A stretch of DNA of 64,000 bases from Ananas comosus (Eukaryota; Streptophyta; Magnoliopsida; Poales; Bromeliaceae), in contig NC_033621.1 of assembly GCF_001540865.1 (NCBI RefSeq), forward strand, positions 22,807,279 through 22,871,278, in the 5' to 3' direction. Positions 1 through 12,435 of the stretch are shown here, in pieces; the first letter of the stretch is position 1; every line of letters starts with the position of its first letter. Position numbers and translations under genes: made by a program. Under the pieces are notes generated by a model. That model did not search any database, was not told the DNA's origin, and was given only the letters and a program-made list of their open reading frames with translations.

Positions 1-30
1 AGTAAATGCACAAAACACCAAGCAATCAAC

Positions 31-2696
31 CTGCTCAAGAGTCGAGCCTCCAAAGATACCCCTTCTCCCAATGCAGCAACCTGTATAACCAGACACTAAC
101 TTTTCAGAATTGTTACTAATTCATCAAATGGATATGTTCTCCCATTATGAATAGTTAAAAATGTAAAGATCAAACACCTTAAACCTTTTTCAAGAACAAC
201 ATAAATGAAGGATCAAATGAAGCATTCAGATTCTTTCATTGCTCAGAATCTTAGTTTACTTCTCGTACTCTTATTAGAGACCAAATAAACATTTGCGCAG
301 TTGACAAATTTTCATACGAGGCAACATGTTCTTATTTTATCTATCTATGATCTACACTTTTGAATGATTACTCAGCTACACAGACCTGCTTCTCAAGTTC
401 CTTGGTTCGGGCCTCTGCTTCCTGATATCTTTCTTCAGCAAGTCGCAACTATTAGACAAATTTGTGAAAGTATTAGTGGTCTGCACCAAAAAAGTTCCTC
501 TCATCGTATAGAAATATACTTTACCTTTTCAAGAATGTTCTCATTCTCTTCTTGTAGCATATCAAGCTGCAGATGAAAAGAATGTCTTAGTTATTTGAAC
601 TCTGATGACTAATTATTGATCTGCATATTTTACACCCTAAGCAGAAGATGAAAGGAAAAAAAACAAATGGAGTTTAAAACAAAGTGAAAACCTCATCTTG
701 AAGTGCAGAAGCCTCACGTTGATCTGTTTCTCTTGAGTTTAGATGAGTTCTATCTGCTGGAAACCTGAAGCACAATTAATCAGCTTAATACCAACTTGTT
801 CTATTCTACTGAAGTGTGGAATCAATGAGACGAATAGGAATTTATGTAAGCAAAGTAAGCCTTTAAGGGGGAAAGGAAGTAAACTATCTGTCTTGCTAAG
901 AAGAAGATGACAGCTTAAAAGAACATATATGCCTACCGATGGATATTTCTACATAGAGATAAGGAGACCAATGAAAAATTACATTAGAAACTGTGACTTC
1001 AATGATACAAAGCCATGGTTCCCTTCCCTCATCAGGGACTACAATATTTGGTGAACAACCACAAGAACACCATTTATTGAGAATTTACATCTCATAGTTG
1101 TAGAGCAGGTAGAGAACCTAGAGGATGCAATTCAAGGTTAATAATTGGTCCTGCGATTAAATTGTCTAAGAGAAACAGATTATTAAATAGGCAGAAAATG
1201 TCAAAGCACAACTCAAGTATCATGTTACCTTTTCTGCCTATGCTTATCAGCTGGAGGGTCCGCTGCTGGAGTAGCTGCTGGAGTAGGAGATTGGGTTCTC
1301 ACAGGTGTTGTAATTGGTGGCACCACCGTTGCTGTACGAACAGAGACTGATGGCCTTTCGGTTGCTGTAGTGCGGTTTGCTGTAGTATGCTCTACAAAGT
1401 TCTGACCTAACTAATAAAAATGACGAAAACAAAAAGATTAGCAAGAGATCAGTTATATAACCCAAATAGCATTAACAACCAAATATCAGATCGCCTAAGC
1501 ATATGAAGACTTGTGTGCCTTCTGCAAATAATAATAATAATAATAATGCCTAATTGCAATAGAAATGCTTCCCAAAGCCAGAATAAAGTTCCATTACTTG
1601 TAAAGACCTAATTTGAGCCCTACGAGCCTGCTTGGCTTTTCCTAAATCTCATATAGAAGTGTTGTTTGAGTAGAACAGTTCAAATAAGAACTACAGTGTT
1701 TTTATTGGATCAACAGCTTCTTGGTGCAGTAGAAGCAAAATTCAAATTGGAGCATCTGTTATTGGGGCCCGAAAGCTCATTTTAGCTTGTGGCCACACAA
1801 AAAGATTAAGAGCTTTGTCAAACAAAGGCCTGGTTAATGGAAGGTTCTGTTTCCTTATAAGACAAGCCCATCTAGAAGCCAAGCCAAACAACCACATTGT
1901 TTAATACAACTACACAGCTGGTAAAACCATAAAATTAGCAGCATTTGTAGTACAATTTCAAACTTCACTAAAGATCAGTCATACTAGTAACTCTTCCTTT
2001 CCACTTTTTAAAAACAGAAGAGGTTGGAGGTACTATAAGTCCTGTTTTATACATCTATTTTCTTGTATTGTGTGTGAAGGGCCAACAAATTGTGAATCCA
2101 ACATCCATTCAGGTTACAAGCCTGTTTAACAACCAATGTAGCGAGATGCAATTTAAAATGTTCAAGTTTGATTTAATATACAAACGTACAAAAAGTTTAC
2201 ACAAGAAAAAAAATCAGATTGGTTAAACTTCCCCAAAATGCACAATCTGAATTGACAAGAAATTAATAAGAGACAAAATAATTCGATAGAAAATGATGAT
2301 CACCGCAGGTGAGGTAGCTCGGTTTGGCCCCCGCAACAATGAAGCCCCAGCACCGCCGCCATTGCTGCTCGCCACCGCCCCACGGCGACCAGCGCCGTAC
2401 CTCAGCGCCGCGCCGAACGCCGGGAGCTCCTCGCCGTCGTCGTCGTCGTCATCACCAGCGCCGGCGCCCTGCGAGGCCATCACCTGCGCGAGGCGCGCCG
2501 CGGCAGCCCTCGCCGCCACGTTCTGCGTTCTCCTGACCCCGGAGATCGGGGCTCCGCCGCCCCCCGCCGCCGCCGCCGACGGCGACCGGCGGTAGCGCCC
2601 CGGCGAGAGCCCTCCCGGAGACGACGAACCCGTGCTGCTCGACCCGCCGCTCCTCTGCCGCCCGTACACCGGGCTCGCCGCCCGGAACCGGTCCAT
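31..2696 (-). CDS. SCD2: SCD2-like coiled-coil protein, 5' part
   Basis: Exons read on the minus strand: 2696-2304, 1410-1229, 764-692, 566-525, 448-386 and 80-31; the gene continues past the left edge. All joins keep frame and use GT-AG. The start MDRFRA was preferred to an in-frame ATG at 2768 because the family begins with MDR. Exon 1 (131 aa) is a low-complexity Ser/Gly/Ala head with RRTQNVAARAAAARLAQVMA and an acidic run. Later exons carry SPA-LGQNFVEH, DQREASALQDE, LDMLQEENENILEK, LRLAEERYQEAEARTKELEK and VAALGEGVSLEARLLS, which match STOMATAL CYTOKINESIS DEFECTIVE 2 and form the start of its coiled coil. In Arabidopsis SCD2 works with the DENN protein SCD1 in clathrin-linked traffic during cytokinesis and cell expansion. 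Family assignment is firm; function is by homology. Confidence 0.88.
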
Positions 2697-3350
2697 TGCA
2701 GCCACCTCCCCCGCCGGCGCAGCCGCCGTCGCCGCCGCGTGGAGGCTCCGGATGAGAGGAGAGAGCAAAACCCTAGGATCAGGATCCGACGAGGGAGATC
2801 GCGTCGTAGGGTTTTGGGGGTGTTGGGGTTTGAGGAGGGGGAGTGGGGGGGAGAAACGGAGGAGACGATCGTGCGAAGTGGAGGCGAACGAACGAGAGGA
2901 AACGTGCGCGGATGCTGCAACAGCGATATTCTCGGTGGATGACGTGGCATCTGATCCGATACAACGCTGATTCTTTAGCTTTCGTCCTTCTCAATCTTTA
3001 CCGTTGGTTTTATGGGGATTAATTTAGTAACGGTGGATGAGTGGAAAGGAGGAAAAAAGCAAAGCATAGTGTTGAAAGTTGAAACTGTGGAGCGGATCCG
3101 AGATACTGCTTAGCTGGAGAGGTGTAGCAGAGAAATTTCGACGTGGCTTGTAATCGTTTCGTGGAACTGGTCTACCACGTTATCAGTGAACCGAGAATAT
3201 AAATTTCCAATTTTGGGCTTATGCGGTCCATTTTAAATCTGGGGCGGTCAATTCGGCCCATTTACACGAATACCAGCCCAGTTTCGTATCCTCTTCTTCA
3301 AAAAGGAGGGAAAATAATAGCTTCGTGCTTAGAGTGAGTGGTGACATGGA
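2697..3350. promoter_or_regulatory. bidirectional promoter region, SCD2 / PPR-DYW
   Basis: The 654 bases between the two divergent start codons hold both 5' leaders and any core promoters. No clear TATA box was seen. Near 2770 and 2812 there are AAACCCTA-type motifs (as AAAACCCTAGG and its complement TAGGGTTTT), typical of plant housekeeping and translation-related promoters. The half nearer SCD2 is GC-rich and the half nearer the PPR gene is mixed. Shared control is inferred only from the divergent layout. Confidence 0.5.
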
Positions 3351-5501
3351 ATGAAGAAGCTCGATTTTTTCGTTCCCATTTTGCCCCTCCTATCGTCTCC
3401 TTCCTCCGTCTCCAAACCCTTCTCCTCCTCCTCCTCCAAAACCCTAACCCTAACCTTAGCCCCGACACCGGCCCCGACCCTCTCGGCCCTCTTCGCCCGC
3501 GCCGTCGACCCCTCCTCCGTGGCCTCATGGAACTCGGCCATCGCCGACCTCTCCCGCTCCGGCGATCCCTCCGCCGCTCTCTCCGCGTTCTCCTCCATGC
3601 TCCGCCTCCGCCTCCGCCCCGACCGCTCCTCCCTCCCCCCCGCCCTCCACTCCGCCGCCGCTATCTCCGCCCTCGGCCCCGGGCGCCAGCTCCACCTCCT
3701 CGCCCTCCGCCTCGGCCTCCTCCCAGACCTCTTCGTCGCCTCCTCCCTCGTTCACATGTACTCCCGCTGCCGCGAGCCCTGCGACGCCCGCGCCGCCTTC
3801 GACGAGACCCCACGCCGCAACCCCGTCCTCTGGACCGCCATGGTCGCCGGCTACGTCCACAACGACCTCCCGCTCCGCGCCCTCTCCCTTTTCCGCTCCT
3901 TCCTCGCCGAGGAGGGCCCCACTGCCGTCGACCCCGCCGCGGCCGTCTCGGCCCTCGCGGCCTCGGCTAGGATTCCCGACAAGCGCAACTCTAAAATAAT
4001 CCATGCGCTTGCTGTAAAGATCGGTATTTGCACGGATTTAGGAGTTGGGAACACTCTAATAGACGCATATGCTAAAGGAGGGGGTGATTTGGTTGTCGCC
4101 CGTAAGGTGTTCGATGGAATGCCTGAGAGGGATGTGGTGTCGTGGAATTCCATGGTAGCATTGTACGCACAGAACGGGTTGTCAGCGGAGGCGCTGGAGC
4201 TGTATTGTAGGATGTTGAATGGTGGAGGGGTGCGGCATAATGCAGTCACGTTGTCCGCTGTTCTATTGGCCTGCGCCCATGCTGGGGCTTTGCAGACGGG
4301 AAAGTGCATCCATGATCAGGTAGGTTCTTTGCTTAGGTCATGCATTTTTGGTTTATGGTTTTGATCTTTTAGCTTGGTTTTGTTTATGGGTCTATGTTTT
4401 GATATATTTTAGGCTTGCTAAGGTGAATAATAATTTGTCCGACATTAAATCTTTCAGGTGGTAAGGATGGGTTTGGAGGAAAATGTATATGTGGGCACGT
4501 CCATCGTCGACATGTATTGCAAGTGCGGGCGAGTCGAAATGGCGCGAAAGGCGTTCGACCGCATGAAGGAAAAGAATGTCCTGTCATGGTCGGCCATGGT
4601 TGCCGGTTACGGCATGCATGGCCGTGGACAAGAAGCTCTTCAAGTGTATTCCGAAATGAGAAAATCCAGAGTAACTCCCAATTACATAACGTTTGTGTCG
4701 GTCCTCGCTGCCTGCAGCCATGCTGGACTTCTTAAAGAAGGCCGTCATTGGTTCAATGCCATGAAAGAAGAATATAATGTAGATCCTGGCGTCGAGCACT
4801 ACGGATGCATGGTGGACCTTCTTGGTAGAGCAGGTTGCCTTGACGAGGCTTATGGTTTGATAACAGGAATGAAGATTAAACCTGATTTTGTAGTGTGGGG
4901 GGCTCTTCTTAGTGCATGCAGAATTCACAAAAATGTTAAATTAGGGGAGATTTCTGCAAAGAAACTGTTTGAGCTCGACCCGAAGAACTGTGGGTACTAT
5001 GTTTTGCTCTCGAATATATATGCAGATGCTGGGAGGTGGAAAGATGTGGAAAGAATGAGAATTCTTATTAAGAAAAGGGGAATACTGAAGCCACCAGGGT
5101 ATAGTTTGGTGGAACTCAAGGGTAAAATCCATTGTTTCTTTGTTGGGGACAGGAAGCATCCTCAGCACAATGAAATCTATGCCTATTTGGAGAAACTCTT
5201 TTTGAAGATGCAAGAAGCCGGCTACGTTCCGGATACAGGATCAGTTTTGCATGATGTAGATGAAGAAGAGAAAGGGACGGTATTGCGTGTTCATAGCGAG
5301 AAGCTGGCTGTTGCATTTGCTATTATTAATACAGTTCCTGGAACCGCGATCCATGTAATCAAGAACCTTAGAGTTTGTGGAGATTGTCATTCGGCATTCA
5401 AGCTGATCGCTAAGCTTGTTGATCGAGAGATTGTAGTTAGAGACTCACACCGATTTCATCATTTCAAAGATGGGTTCTGCTCCTGCGGTGATTATTGGTG
5501 A
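3351..5501 (+). CDS. PPR protein of PLS-DYW class (At3g26782-like)
   Basis: Two exons, 3351-4319 and 4458-5501, joined in phase 0 (CAG|GTAGGT, then CTTTCAG|GTGGTA), giving about 670 aa. The N-terminus ([16 protein letters not shown] plus a Ser run) looks like an organelle targeting peptide. PPR repeats fill residues ~55-530 (for example [40 protein letters not shown]). An E region with [11 protein letters not shown] lies near residue 537. The last ~95 residues form a DYW cytidine-deaminase domain with the HSEK zinc/catalytic site near 601, CGDCH, and the terminal CSCGDYW. PPR-DYW proteins bind single organelle transcripts and edit C to U. Sequence order matches Arabidopsis At3g26782, annotated as mitochondrial. 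The single intron inside the repeat array is unusual, since many PPR genes have none. Target RNA unknown. Confidence 0.95.
3438..3459 (+). other. telomere-like CCCTAAC tract inside the PPR coding sequence
   Basis: Near base 3440 the coding strand reads AAAACCCTAACCCTAACC, about two and a half units of the plant telomere repeat CCCTAAA with one base lost per unit. It is translated as K-T-L-T-L-T-L in the targeting region. It also contains the plant telo-box core AAACCCTAA close to the transcription start. Confidence 0.6.
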
Positions 5502-5564
5502 AAGCATATGGTGGACTAGAGCTTCCATTTTATCCTAGATGATCACAAAGAGTTCTGACTTAGA

Positions 5565-5865
5565 ATTTGTGAAATGGGTTAAGACTTAAGATGGTCATCT
5601 TATAGGAGAAAGGTTACATGTAGAGCATGCCACATAACCGGTGTCATTGATTTTGGACACAAAAAAGGGTCAAGAATGCTGCTGCAAAATGTAGGAAAGT
5701 TCAGATATTGAACTAAAATTTCTCAAATGGGTTAAGATGGTTTTTTTATGGGGAAAGGGTTACATGTGGATCACGAGTTTTAACTTGCGTCATTGATTTT
5801 GGACACACGAGAGGATGAAGAATGCAACTGTCTACTGCAAAATGTAGGATAGTTCAGAGGCTAAA
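5565..5865 (+). repeat. tandem duplication (about 150 bp) downstream of the PPR gene
   Basis: The segment beginning AATGGGTTAAGACTTAAG near 5572 is repeated, diverged, beginning AATGGGTTAAGATGG near 5727. Both copies share AGGTTACATGT-like, GTCATTGATTTTGGACACA and CTGCAAAATGTAGGA blocks in the same order. It probably lies in the 3' untranslated region or just beyond. No coding potential. Confidence 0.75.
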
Positions 5866-7497
5866 CCATTTAAAATGAAAAAGTTTGAGGCATGAGGACT
5901 ACATGATTCTGTGCATTTTACCCACATTTATAGGGAGGTTAATTCTTCCATGGAGCATTCTTATGAAGGATAGTTATGGCTATCATAATTTATTCTTATT
6001 GGTTAAAGTTGATCTCGGAAGTATCTTATTCTTTTGCTGATGAAATAAGGACCAGCAGCTGGTCGATTTTCGCTCTTTAATGAAGATTCTCTCAAATCTG
6101 TGATGGGACAAATATAATGCCAGGTGACTACAGAGTGTATTTACATGGGAGTCATCTTGTGATTTTTTTGGTTGCTCTAACCGATTTTGATAATGACACA
6201 CTTATATGAGTTAGGGGGGCCAATTGATTAAGTTCAGTTGAACAACTGAAAGTGAGACCTAGCAAAGAGCTCCAGGATTGTGCTCATTACCGTTGGCGAA
6301 AAGGTTATTCTTTCTACAAGCTACACCTTTTTTATTTGGTTGATGTTTTTAGTGATACATTCAACGCATGGAATATGGAAAGCTTAATGCAGACAGTCTT
6401 AACTTATTGGTAGATTCAAAGTGAAACGCTTATCAATAAGTTTTACTTGTTTACATAACAACGTATCTTCTTGGGACGATACTATAATGATGTATTATTT
6501 GAGGGGAATAAAATCTACTGAAAAGTGTCTTTTTTTTAAAAAAAAAATTGATGCCACATTCTTCTTCTTCTTCTTTGCAATAATGACAGGTTACTTATGT
6601 AAATTTTTCTGTATGATGCTAAGTGTTCTAGAAGTATGCAAGAGCTTGCTTGTTGGAGCTGCTGTACAAGTGCTGTTTGAGATGAGCCAGTCTAAAAGGC
6701 TTTCATAACTTTCATTGTCCCACTATACTATCTAACGGACGCCTTTAACAACTAGAAGCAAAAGCTTTGGGTTGGAGCTTTTTCTTTCAGGACCTAGAAA
6801 TCATCTTGGTTTTGCTTCAACCAAAAGTTTTAAACCAGCCTTCACCAAATAGACTCTTTAATCACATAATTCCTTAAAGGGTGTATTCCATAAAGGGTGA
6901 TGCTTGCTAACGGATCACATAGATCAGGTGTGCTACTGTAAACTTTCCTAATTTGAAACTCTGGTTTATCTGATATCATTTTGGTATGTTAGCTTAGTTT
7001 TAATGGATATTCTTTTGTTTTAATTATTCTTTTTTGCAGGTTTCTTGCACAAACTGCTCAGTTATCAATTAAACAACAATTCGAGCAGATCAAAATTCAT
7101 AGTAAGGAAAAAGATAGTAAGTTACCACAAACATACTTCTTTTTCTTTATTCTCGTTGATAAGAATGCATCACAGTACTGCACAATTCAGAGATGAGAAT
7201 TACCTACATAGTAATTGTCACAACTAATCGTAGAAAGGCTTCAAGGAGAACTAAACCATCTTTCTTTCGATCTCATAAGAAGATTGAGTGGTTGAGGCAA
7301 CAAGAGGTGCTTTTCATTACTCTCCCTTTGTCGCCTTCTCCTTTGGTTTGCTCTTCTTGGCCTTCATGAAGCAGAAGCATGAGCAACATGGAGATTGAAA
7401 CAAGAACTTCATTCTATAGTAGTAGTGGTGGTGGACGAAGTGGTTTCAATTATGTAGAAGAATTTAGTCTTTCTTCACCTTCTTCACCTCCTTTAAA
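5866..7497. other. intergenic, no recognised gene
   Basis: AT-rich spacer with stops in all frames. A small reading frame starting at the ATG at 7380 (MSNMEIETRTSFYSSSGGG, about 41 codons, ending at the TAA at 7502-7504) abuts the MITE target site. It has no family I recognise and no splice or promoter support, so it is not called as a gene. A pyrimidine tract with TTTTTTGCAG near 7031-7040 could be a 3'-UTR splice acceptor, but no partner donor was identified. Confidence 0.4.
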
Positions 7498-7506
7498 TAA
7501 TTAAAT

Positions 7507-7839
7507 GATAAAAATGTATGGAGACCCCTTCAATTATAGGCATTTTCCAAAAGGTCCCTCATCTTTTTTTTGATTGACACCCGGTGGACTTCTTTTTTTT
7601 TCTTTTGTTGAATTATTCTAGTTAATTTAAGTCAATGTAATTTATTGAAAGTTGATCAAAACCATTAAATTTAATAGAATAGAATTATTGATGAATTTGA
7701 TACAAATTTTGATTTGTCTTACTAAAATCATTAATTCAAATAAAAAAAAATGAAAGTTAACCATTCCTTTGTGGGTAGAGGGTAGAGGGGGCCATTTCAA
7801 AACGGGCTATAGTTGAAGGGGTACCCATACATTTTTACC
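7507..7839. mobile_element. Mutator-type MITE with 9-bp target duplication
   Basis: This 333-bp non-coding element is flanked on both sides by TAATTAAAT (7498-7506 and 7840-7848), an exact 9-bp target duplication diagnostic of the Mutator superfamily. The left end GATAAAAATGTATGGAGACC and the complement of the right end (GGTAAAAATGTATGGGTACC) form the terminal inverted repeats, followed by a shared CCCTTCAA-TATAG block. The centre is AT-rich. Diverged fragments with the same end motif occur near 13.65, 15.13, 32.6 and 61.15 kb. It must depend on a transposase in trans. Confidence 0.85.
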
Positions 7840-7848
7840 TAATTAAAT

Positions 7849-10800
7849 CCACTTGTGCGGATTCCTTTCCATCCCACTTTTTCTAAAGAAAGATGCCAAA
7901 GAATTTGGTCTAGGAGAGTTGGTATGGACACAATTTAAAGTCACCTTCACTGTATTATATACTTTGTGGGTCCTGTTTGCCACTGATAAAATATGCTCTG
8001 ATAGCTGCAATTATTATTTGTTTAGGACTCTTGGGTTATAAGCAAATAAGAGTGAGAGAAATTATGTGCTGCTTAATAAAATGAAGGAACTTGATGTAAC
8101 TGGTTTGAGATAAATCATGTTCCAAGGTATTATCCAATGGTGCCTTTCCTATCGAATGTGATATTTCTGAGACAAAAAAAGACAGTTGTAACCCACGTAT
8201 CTAAGCAGTAAGAACTAGAATGCCATGTATTAATGTATGAATTATGAAATTATAATACCAATGAATATATTGTGCTACCAGTCCCTATACAGTTTGTCAA
8301 ATTCAGTCCTTCATCTCAAACTTTGTGCTTTGTATATGTTGCATTCTTACATCCGCATAACAAATTCATCAACTAATTTGTAACTAGACCATTGGCTGTA
8401 ACTTAGTTGTAGTATTGATTGAAATATGTGATGGGGTTGATTATCAATGGATGTATGTTGCAGAGTAGTATGGATGCACTCTGTCTAGGCAATAATTTTT
8501 TCCCAAGTTTGGGGGCATTCAATTGTTACCCTCCAATCAACCATGCATGCTTGCTTAGGAAAAGAAAATTATGTCACTAGAACTTTTGGTGGAATTAGAG
8601 AAATGAATGTCGGTGGAATGGTTAATATGGTTTGTTAGTGTTCAGTTTACGATGAATGATTAGCTATGATATACAAAGAGTTTGCAGGGAAGAGAGGAAG
8701 TAACAAGAAAATGTAAGAAAGCCGAAGTCCCAACTCTTGTTCTTATATGAATACAATTTTGTGACTAATTGTACTCTTGTTCTTGATGACCTGTTGAGGA
8801 GTTGAAAAGAGTTACTGTTCCAACTCTCATGGTAACTGTGGTTATGGTACTGTTAACCATGGTTAAGGTGGCGAATTTGACTAAATTGATATGACGGGCT
8901 CTCTAGAGAGACAAATTTGATTGATTTGACTTTTTTCACTGTTTCTTTTATAGGTAAACTTCTTTCTCACATAAGTGTAAGATGGAGATGTATGTAATTA
9001 GATATAGGCTAGTTATCTCTACATCTATCTCATTTGGCCGCATGTTAAGTAGTATAATAGGATAAAATTATCTTGTTTAACTGTTGCACTTCTACTAACG
9101 TTTAATTTAAGCGCAGATCGAGATACAGTAGAAGATGGACCTTCATTTGCAAGTTTAACTGTAGCATTTTAGTACAAATGTGATAAATCAAGTAGAATTT
9201 TTAGATTTACATGCATTTACCATTGCAGTGACTATTGAAACCTTAAACTGCAGGTACTGGGACAACGTGTGAATTTAAAGTGAATGCAAAGAGGATAATG
9301 CTGTAGCATAGGAATGGTACATTAGGATTCCCTTTGTAGTGGTGTGCATTTGTTGTGGAATCAAATGATGTCTCAATTAATGGTGTGATGTTGATGTAGA
9401 TGATGATGGGCCAAGACAACCACCATTTCCTAGCCAAAGCTAAGTTTGCGTGGATAAAGGTGAGCAATCGCATGCACATGTGTAGCTTGCCATGTGTGAC
9501 TTTTAGAGATAGCCTAATTCCACCTTGTCTCCTAATAATAGGGCTAGTTTTGTACCTCCCATGTATGATTGCACTTACTTCATAAGAAATTAATACCATT
9601 TACTGAACCCCTTCACTCTAACATTGTACTAGACAATCGCTGCCTTGGACTTCGTTCTCATTTGATATTGCTGTGTGCGCCTTCTAAAAAAATTAAAATT
9701 GTGTTTGGATGAGTAAACATCGGTGTCATGTGAAAAGATTTAATTTTGAATAAATGCTTAAATCTTTTAATGAACAAAATTTAATTTTGAACTTACAAAT
9801 ACAATAAAAAAAGTTCTAGTACGAAACAAAGAATCTGTTACAACTGGAACCCTTTTCAATTCTCAAAATGGGCCCTAAAAACATGCCTTTAATAACAGTT
9901 TAAACTCCCTGCTCCAAAAAATATTTTAAAGATCTTTTTCTCTTTTTTAAAATTGTCGCCACCTTAATATCGTTTGTTTTGATTTAATAATATCCGTTAA
10001 ATGAATTGGGAATTCTATAAAAATTAACAATTCATCCGACTACCGACCCTTAACAATAACAAAGCCAACAATTTCACCACTAAAAAGCGAGGAGATTGGA
10101 TAAATTTGATAAAACTATCTTGAATTTAACTAAATTTCTTATCCATTATATCTAAATAAATTATTATATGAAAGAGGGAAAAAACCAAAAGCCAAGAAAA
10201 AATAACCCAATACATATTAACCCAAGAAAAAATAACTAAAACCAAGAGAACAAAAACAAAAAGACGACATGATGTCGCACCTACACGCACGCACAGATAC
10301 ACTCCGAGAGAACGAAAAAGAATTAAAAAAGAAGGAAAAATAAATAAAAAGCAACTCATAAAATCTTCCTGCTCACTAAATTTGCTTGCTCTTTTCCTTC
10401 ACTCCCAAATATTTTTTTTTTTTTTGGGGATGTGGAACAAAAAGTAGAGAACATTACATAACCATTTCTGTAATAATTGGTTTTCCCTTCAAATGGAAAG
10501 GCTCTTCAGCAGTTTTCATTTGAGACTAGGGTGGGAAAGGAAAGCCACCACCCATTTTACAACTGGAACAAACAGCAACTGAAGATATTGTTCTAAGATG
10601 CCTACATTTCTTGATATATTGACCAAATTAACAACTCTTCAGATGAAACTCTAAATCCATATGCTAGTTATTAGATAATATGAGCAAGTCTAAGATTTTT
10701 TCAAAATAAAACCAAGAAGGGCCCGTCAACAAGCACATCCAGACATATGCTAGTTATTGTAATAGCAACTTCAGGTATCTGAATCCAATTTCCTTCAATC

Positions 10801-11200
10801 ATGTGCTATGTCTTCTGCATTTCAAATAGGAGAAGTTATGTTAAAATCCAAAATAAATAAATAAACAAACAAAAAGCTACAAAATCTGGCTAGACTTGTC
10901 TACTCGAACCTTAAATTCAAGCATTCGACTACCGAGCTACTAAAATTGTTTCATTATAGCCTTTCCTTCAAAGCCCGTTACGGAAGACTCCATCATAACT
11001 ACCATAGATGATACATACGGCGGTCGGATACATTCTTATCACTTTATACAATGGCACACAATGGCCGTACAACTCCTTTTTTTTTTTGGCATTTATTTTC
11101 ATTCTTAGTGTCAAAAAACATCACAAGTTTGCGAAGGGACAAATGATTAAAGGGTAAGTACATTGGCATTTTTGCTAGTCCCTCTGATAAGTTTTGGCCC
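7849..11200. other. intergenic, no recognised gene
   Basis: AT-rich spacer. Short open frames between 9243 and 9599 on both strands have no recognisable domain and no supporting splice sites. Poly-T/poly-A runs occur near 10412 and 11078. The last part, up to about 11,330, probably includes the 3' end and terminal exon of the CFAP20 gene. Confidence 0.5.
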
Positions 11201-11338
11201 AAAGGATTACAATAAAGCATTTAGAAGTTCAGGAGCCAATTGCTTGCATATGAATAATGGGAGGTGAACAAATATTTAGTGAAGAGTTCATCGACTCTTA
11301 ATGTTATTTACACAAAAGGAGAAAAAGTGGATGCTTAC

Positions 11339-12435
11339 TTGAGTGGGAAGATAGAGTTTGAACTCCGGTGGGAGCTCTTCCTCTGAGTATAGACGATCGG
11401 AGAAGTATATTCTTCTCAGGCGGCAGTTTGCGTGGACCTGCACGCGAAGTGTCTCCACATAATTTGTTCCGTACGCTCGCCTCGTAAGATCCGCGAGATT
11501 TAATTGAATATTGTTCCACCCATCCTCAAGTCGCAGCGGCATGGTGCAGATAAATGGCTTCACCCTTGTTACAGACTGTCAGTAGAGCAGTTGTGTGTCA
11601 AAATTGCATCAAGTTTTAGAGGCAACTAAAGTTCCAAACATCCAATAATGAGAAACAAAAATATGCTTGAATATTCTATATCCTTTACAACCTTCTCATC
11701 ATGCAAATACTTATAACGGCACATAAACTAGAATCAATGAGATTTAAATATTTGAAATTGCTGCCTAAATAATCAGTAAATCATTTTCCCTAATATTGTT
11801 TGTGAGGGAAGAAAAAAAGTTTAACTAACTGAAGATATGACCGACCGGTCATTTGTAAGTAAATTACTCAAAAACAGAAAGTAAAACTCACGCACCTGAT
11901 AATTTGATGCTCTGAAACGCCTGCGAACGTTCTTATCATCCAATATTTGGATCTCAAAGGTGAAATATTTTTTCAGGTTCTTTACAATCATCACCAGAAA
12001 AGAAAGCTTGATTCCAAGTGTTGCAGCAGGGTCGGCAGGGCAGGTGATGTACGTCGATTGCACATTCGACCCAATAATTTCAAGTACGTTAGACTGGATG
12101 TCTTCGTCCTGTGGCCGTTTAATATGCCCATTAACAACTGCAATTTCCAAGCGCTTCAGTGACAGAATCCATAACATTCCTAATAGTGAACTACTATATC
12201 AAAGAAATAGAAATAAAAAACAATAAAAGAATGAACACAAAGGCAAAACCTATGCACCTTCTTTGTCCCATATCTGCAAAGGCTTGCTCCTGCGCAAACA
12301 GTTCAAAAGCCAGTGACTACAATTAGGTTACATTTCACACTGGTAATTTGCATAGAGATGACACAACCGAGAAGTAGCGTACCCAAGGCTATAAAGGATG
12401 GATAAGAAGCCTGACTGAAATGTATTCTTGAACAT
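11339..12435 (-). CDS. CFAP20: CFAP20 / BUG22 homologue (UPF0468 family)
   Basis: Minus-strand exons 12435-12383, 12289-12258, 12137-11896 and 11575-11339 join in frame with consensus GT-AG sites. They give 188 residues from [18 protein letters not shown] through [35 protein letters not shown] and [20 protein letters not shown] to EFKLYLPTQ. This is near-identical to animal and algal CFAP20, a 193-aa single-domain beta-rich protein of ciliary doublet microtubules that also has nuclear roles. The last CAA is followed by a good donor (GTAAGC), so a short terminal exon is expected below 11,330, but I could not fix it. Reading through instead would add about 17 residues to a TGA at 11288-11290. 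Angiosperms lack cilia, so its role here is probably non-ciliary. Confidence 0.92.

Noticed and set aside
2223..2970. Other open frames overlapping the SCD2 first exon
   Set aside because: Alternative frames of a GC-rich exon; only the minus-strand frame beginning MDRF matches a family and continues across phased exons.
3338..4309. Arg/Pro-rich and Glu/Gly-rich frames overlapping the PPR first exon
   Set aside because: Shadow frames of the GC-rich PPR coding sequence.
7380..7505. 41-codon frame starting MSNMEIETRTSFYSSSGGG
   Set aside because: No family recognised; ends at the MITE insertion site; no evidence of transcription. Kept only as a note in the spacer entry.
9243..9599. 118-codon minus-strand frame
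   Set aside because: No recognisable domain, no splice or promoter context, and the opposite strand is open too; likely chance.
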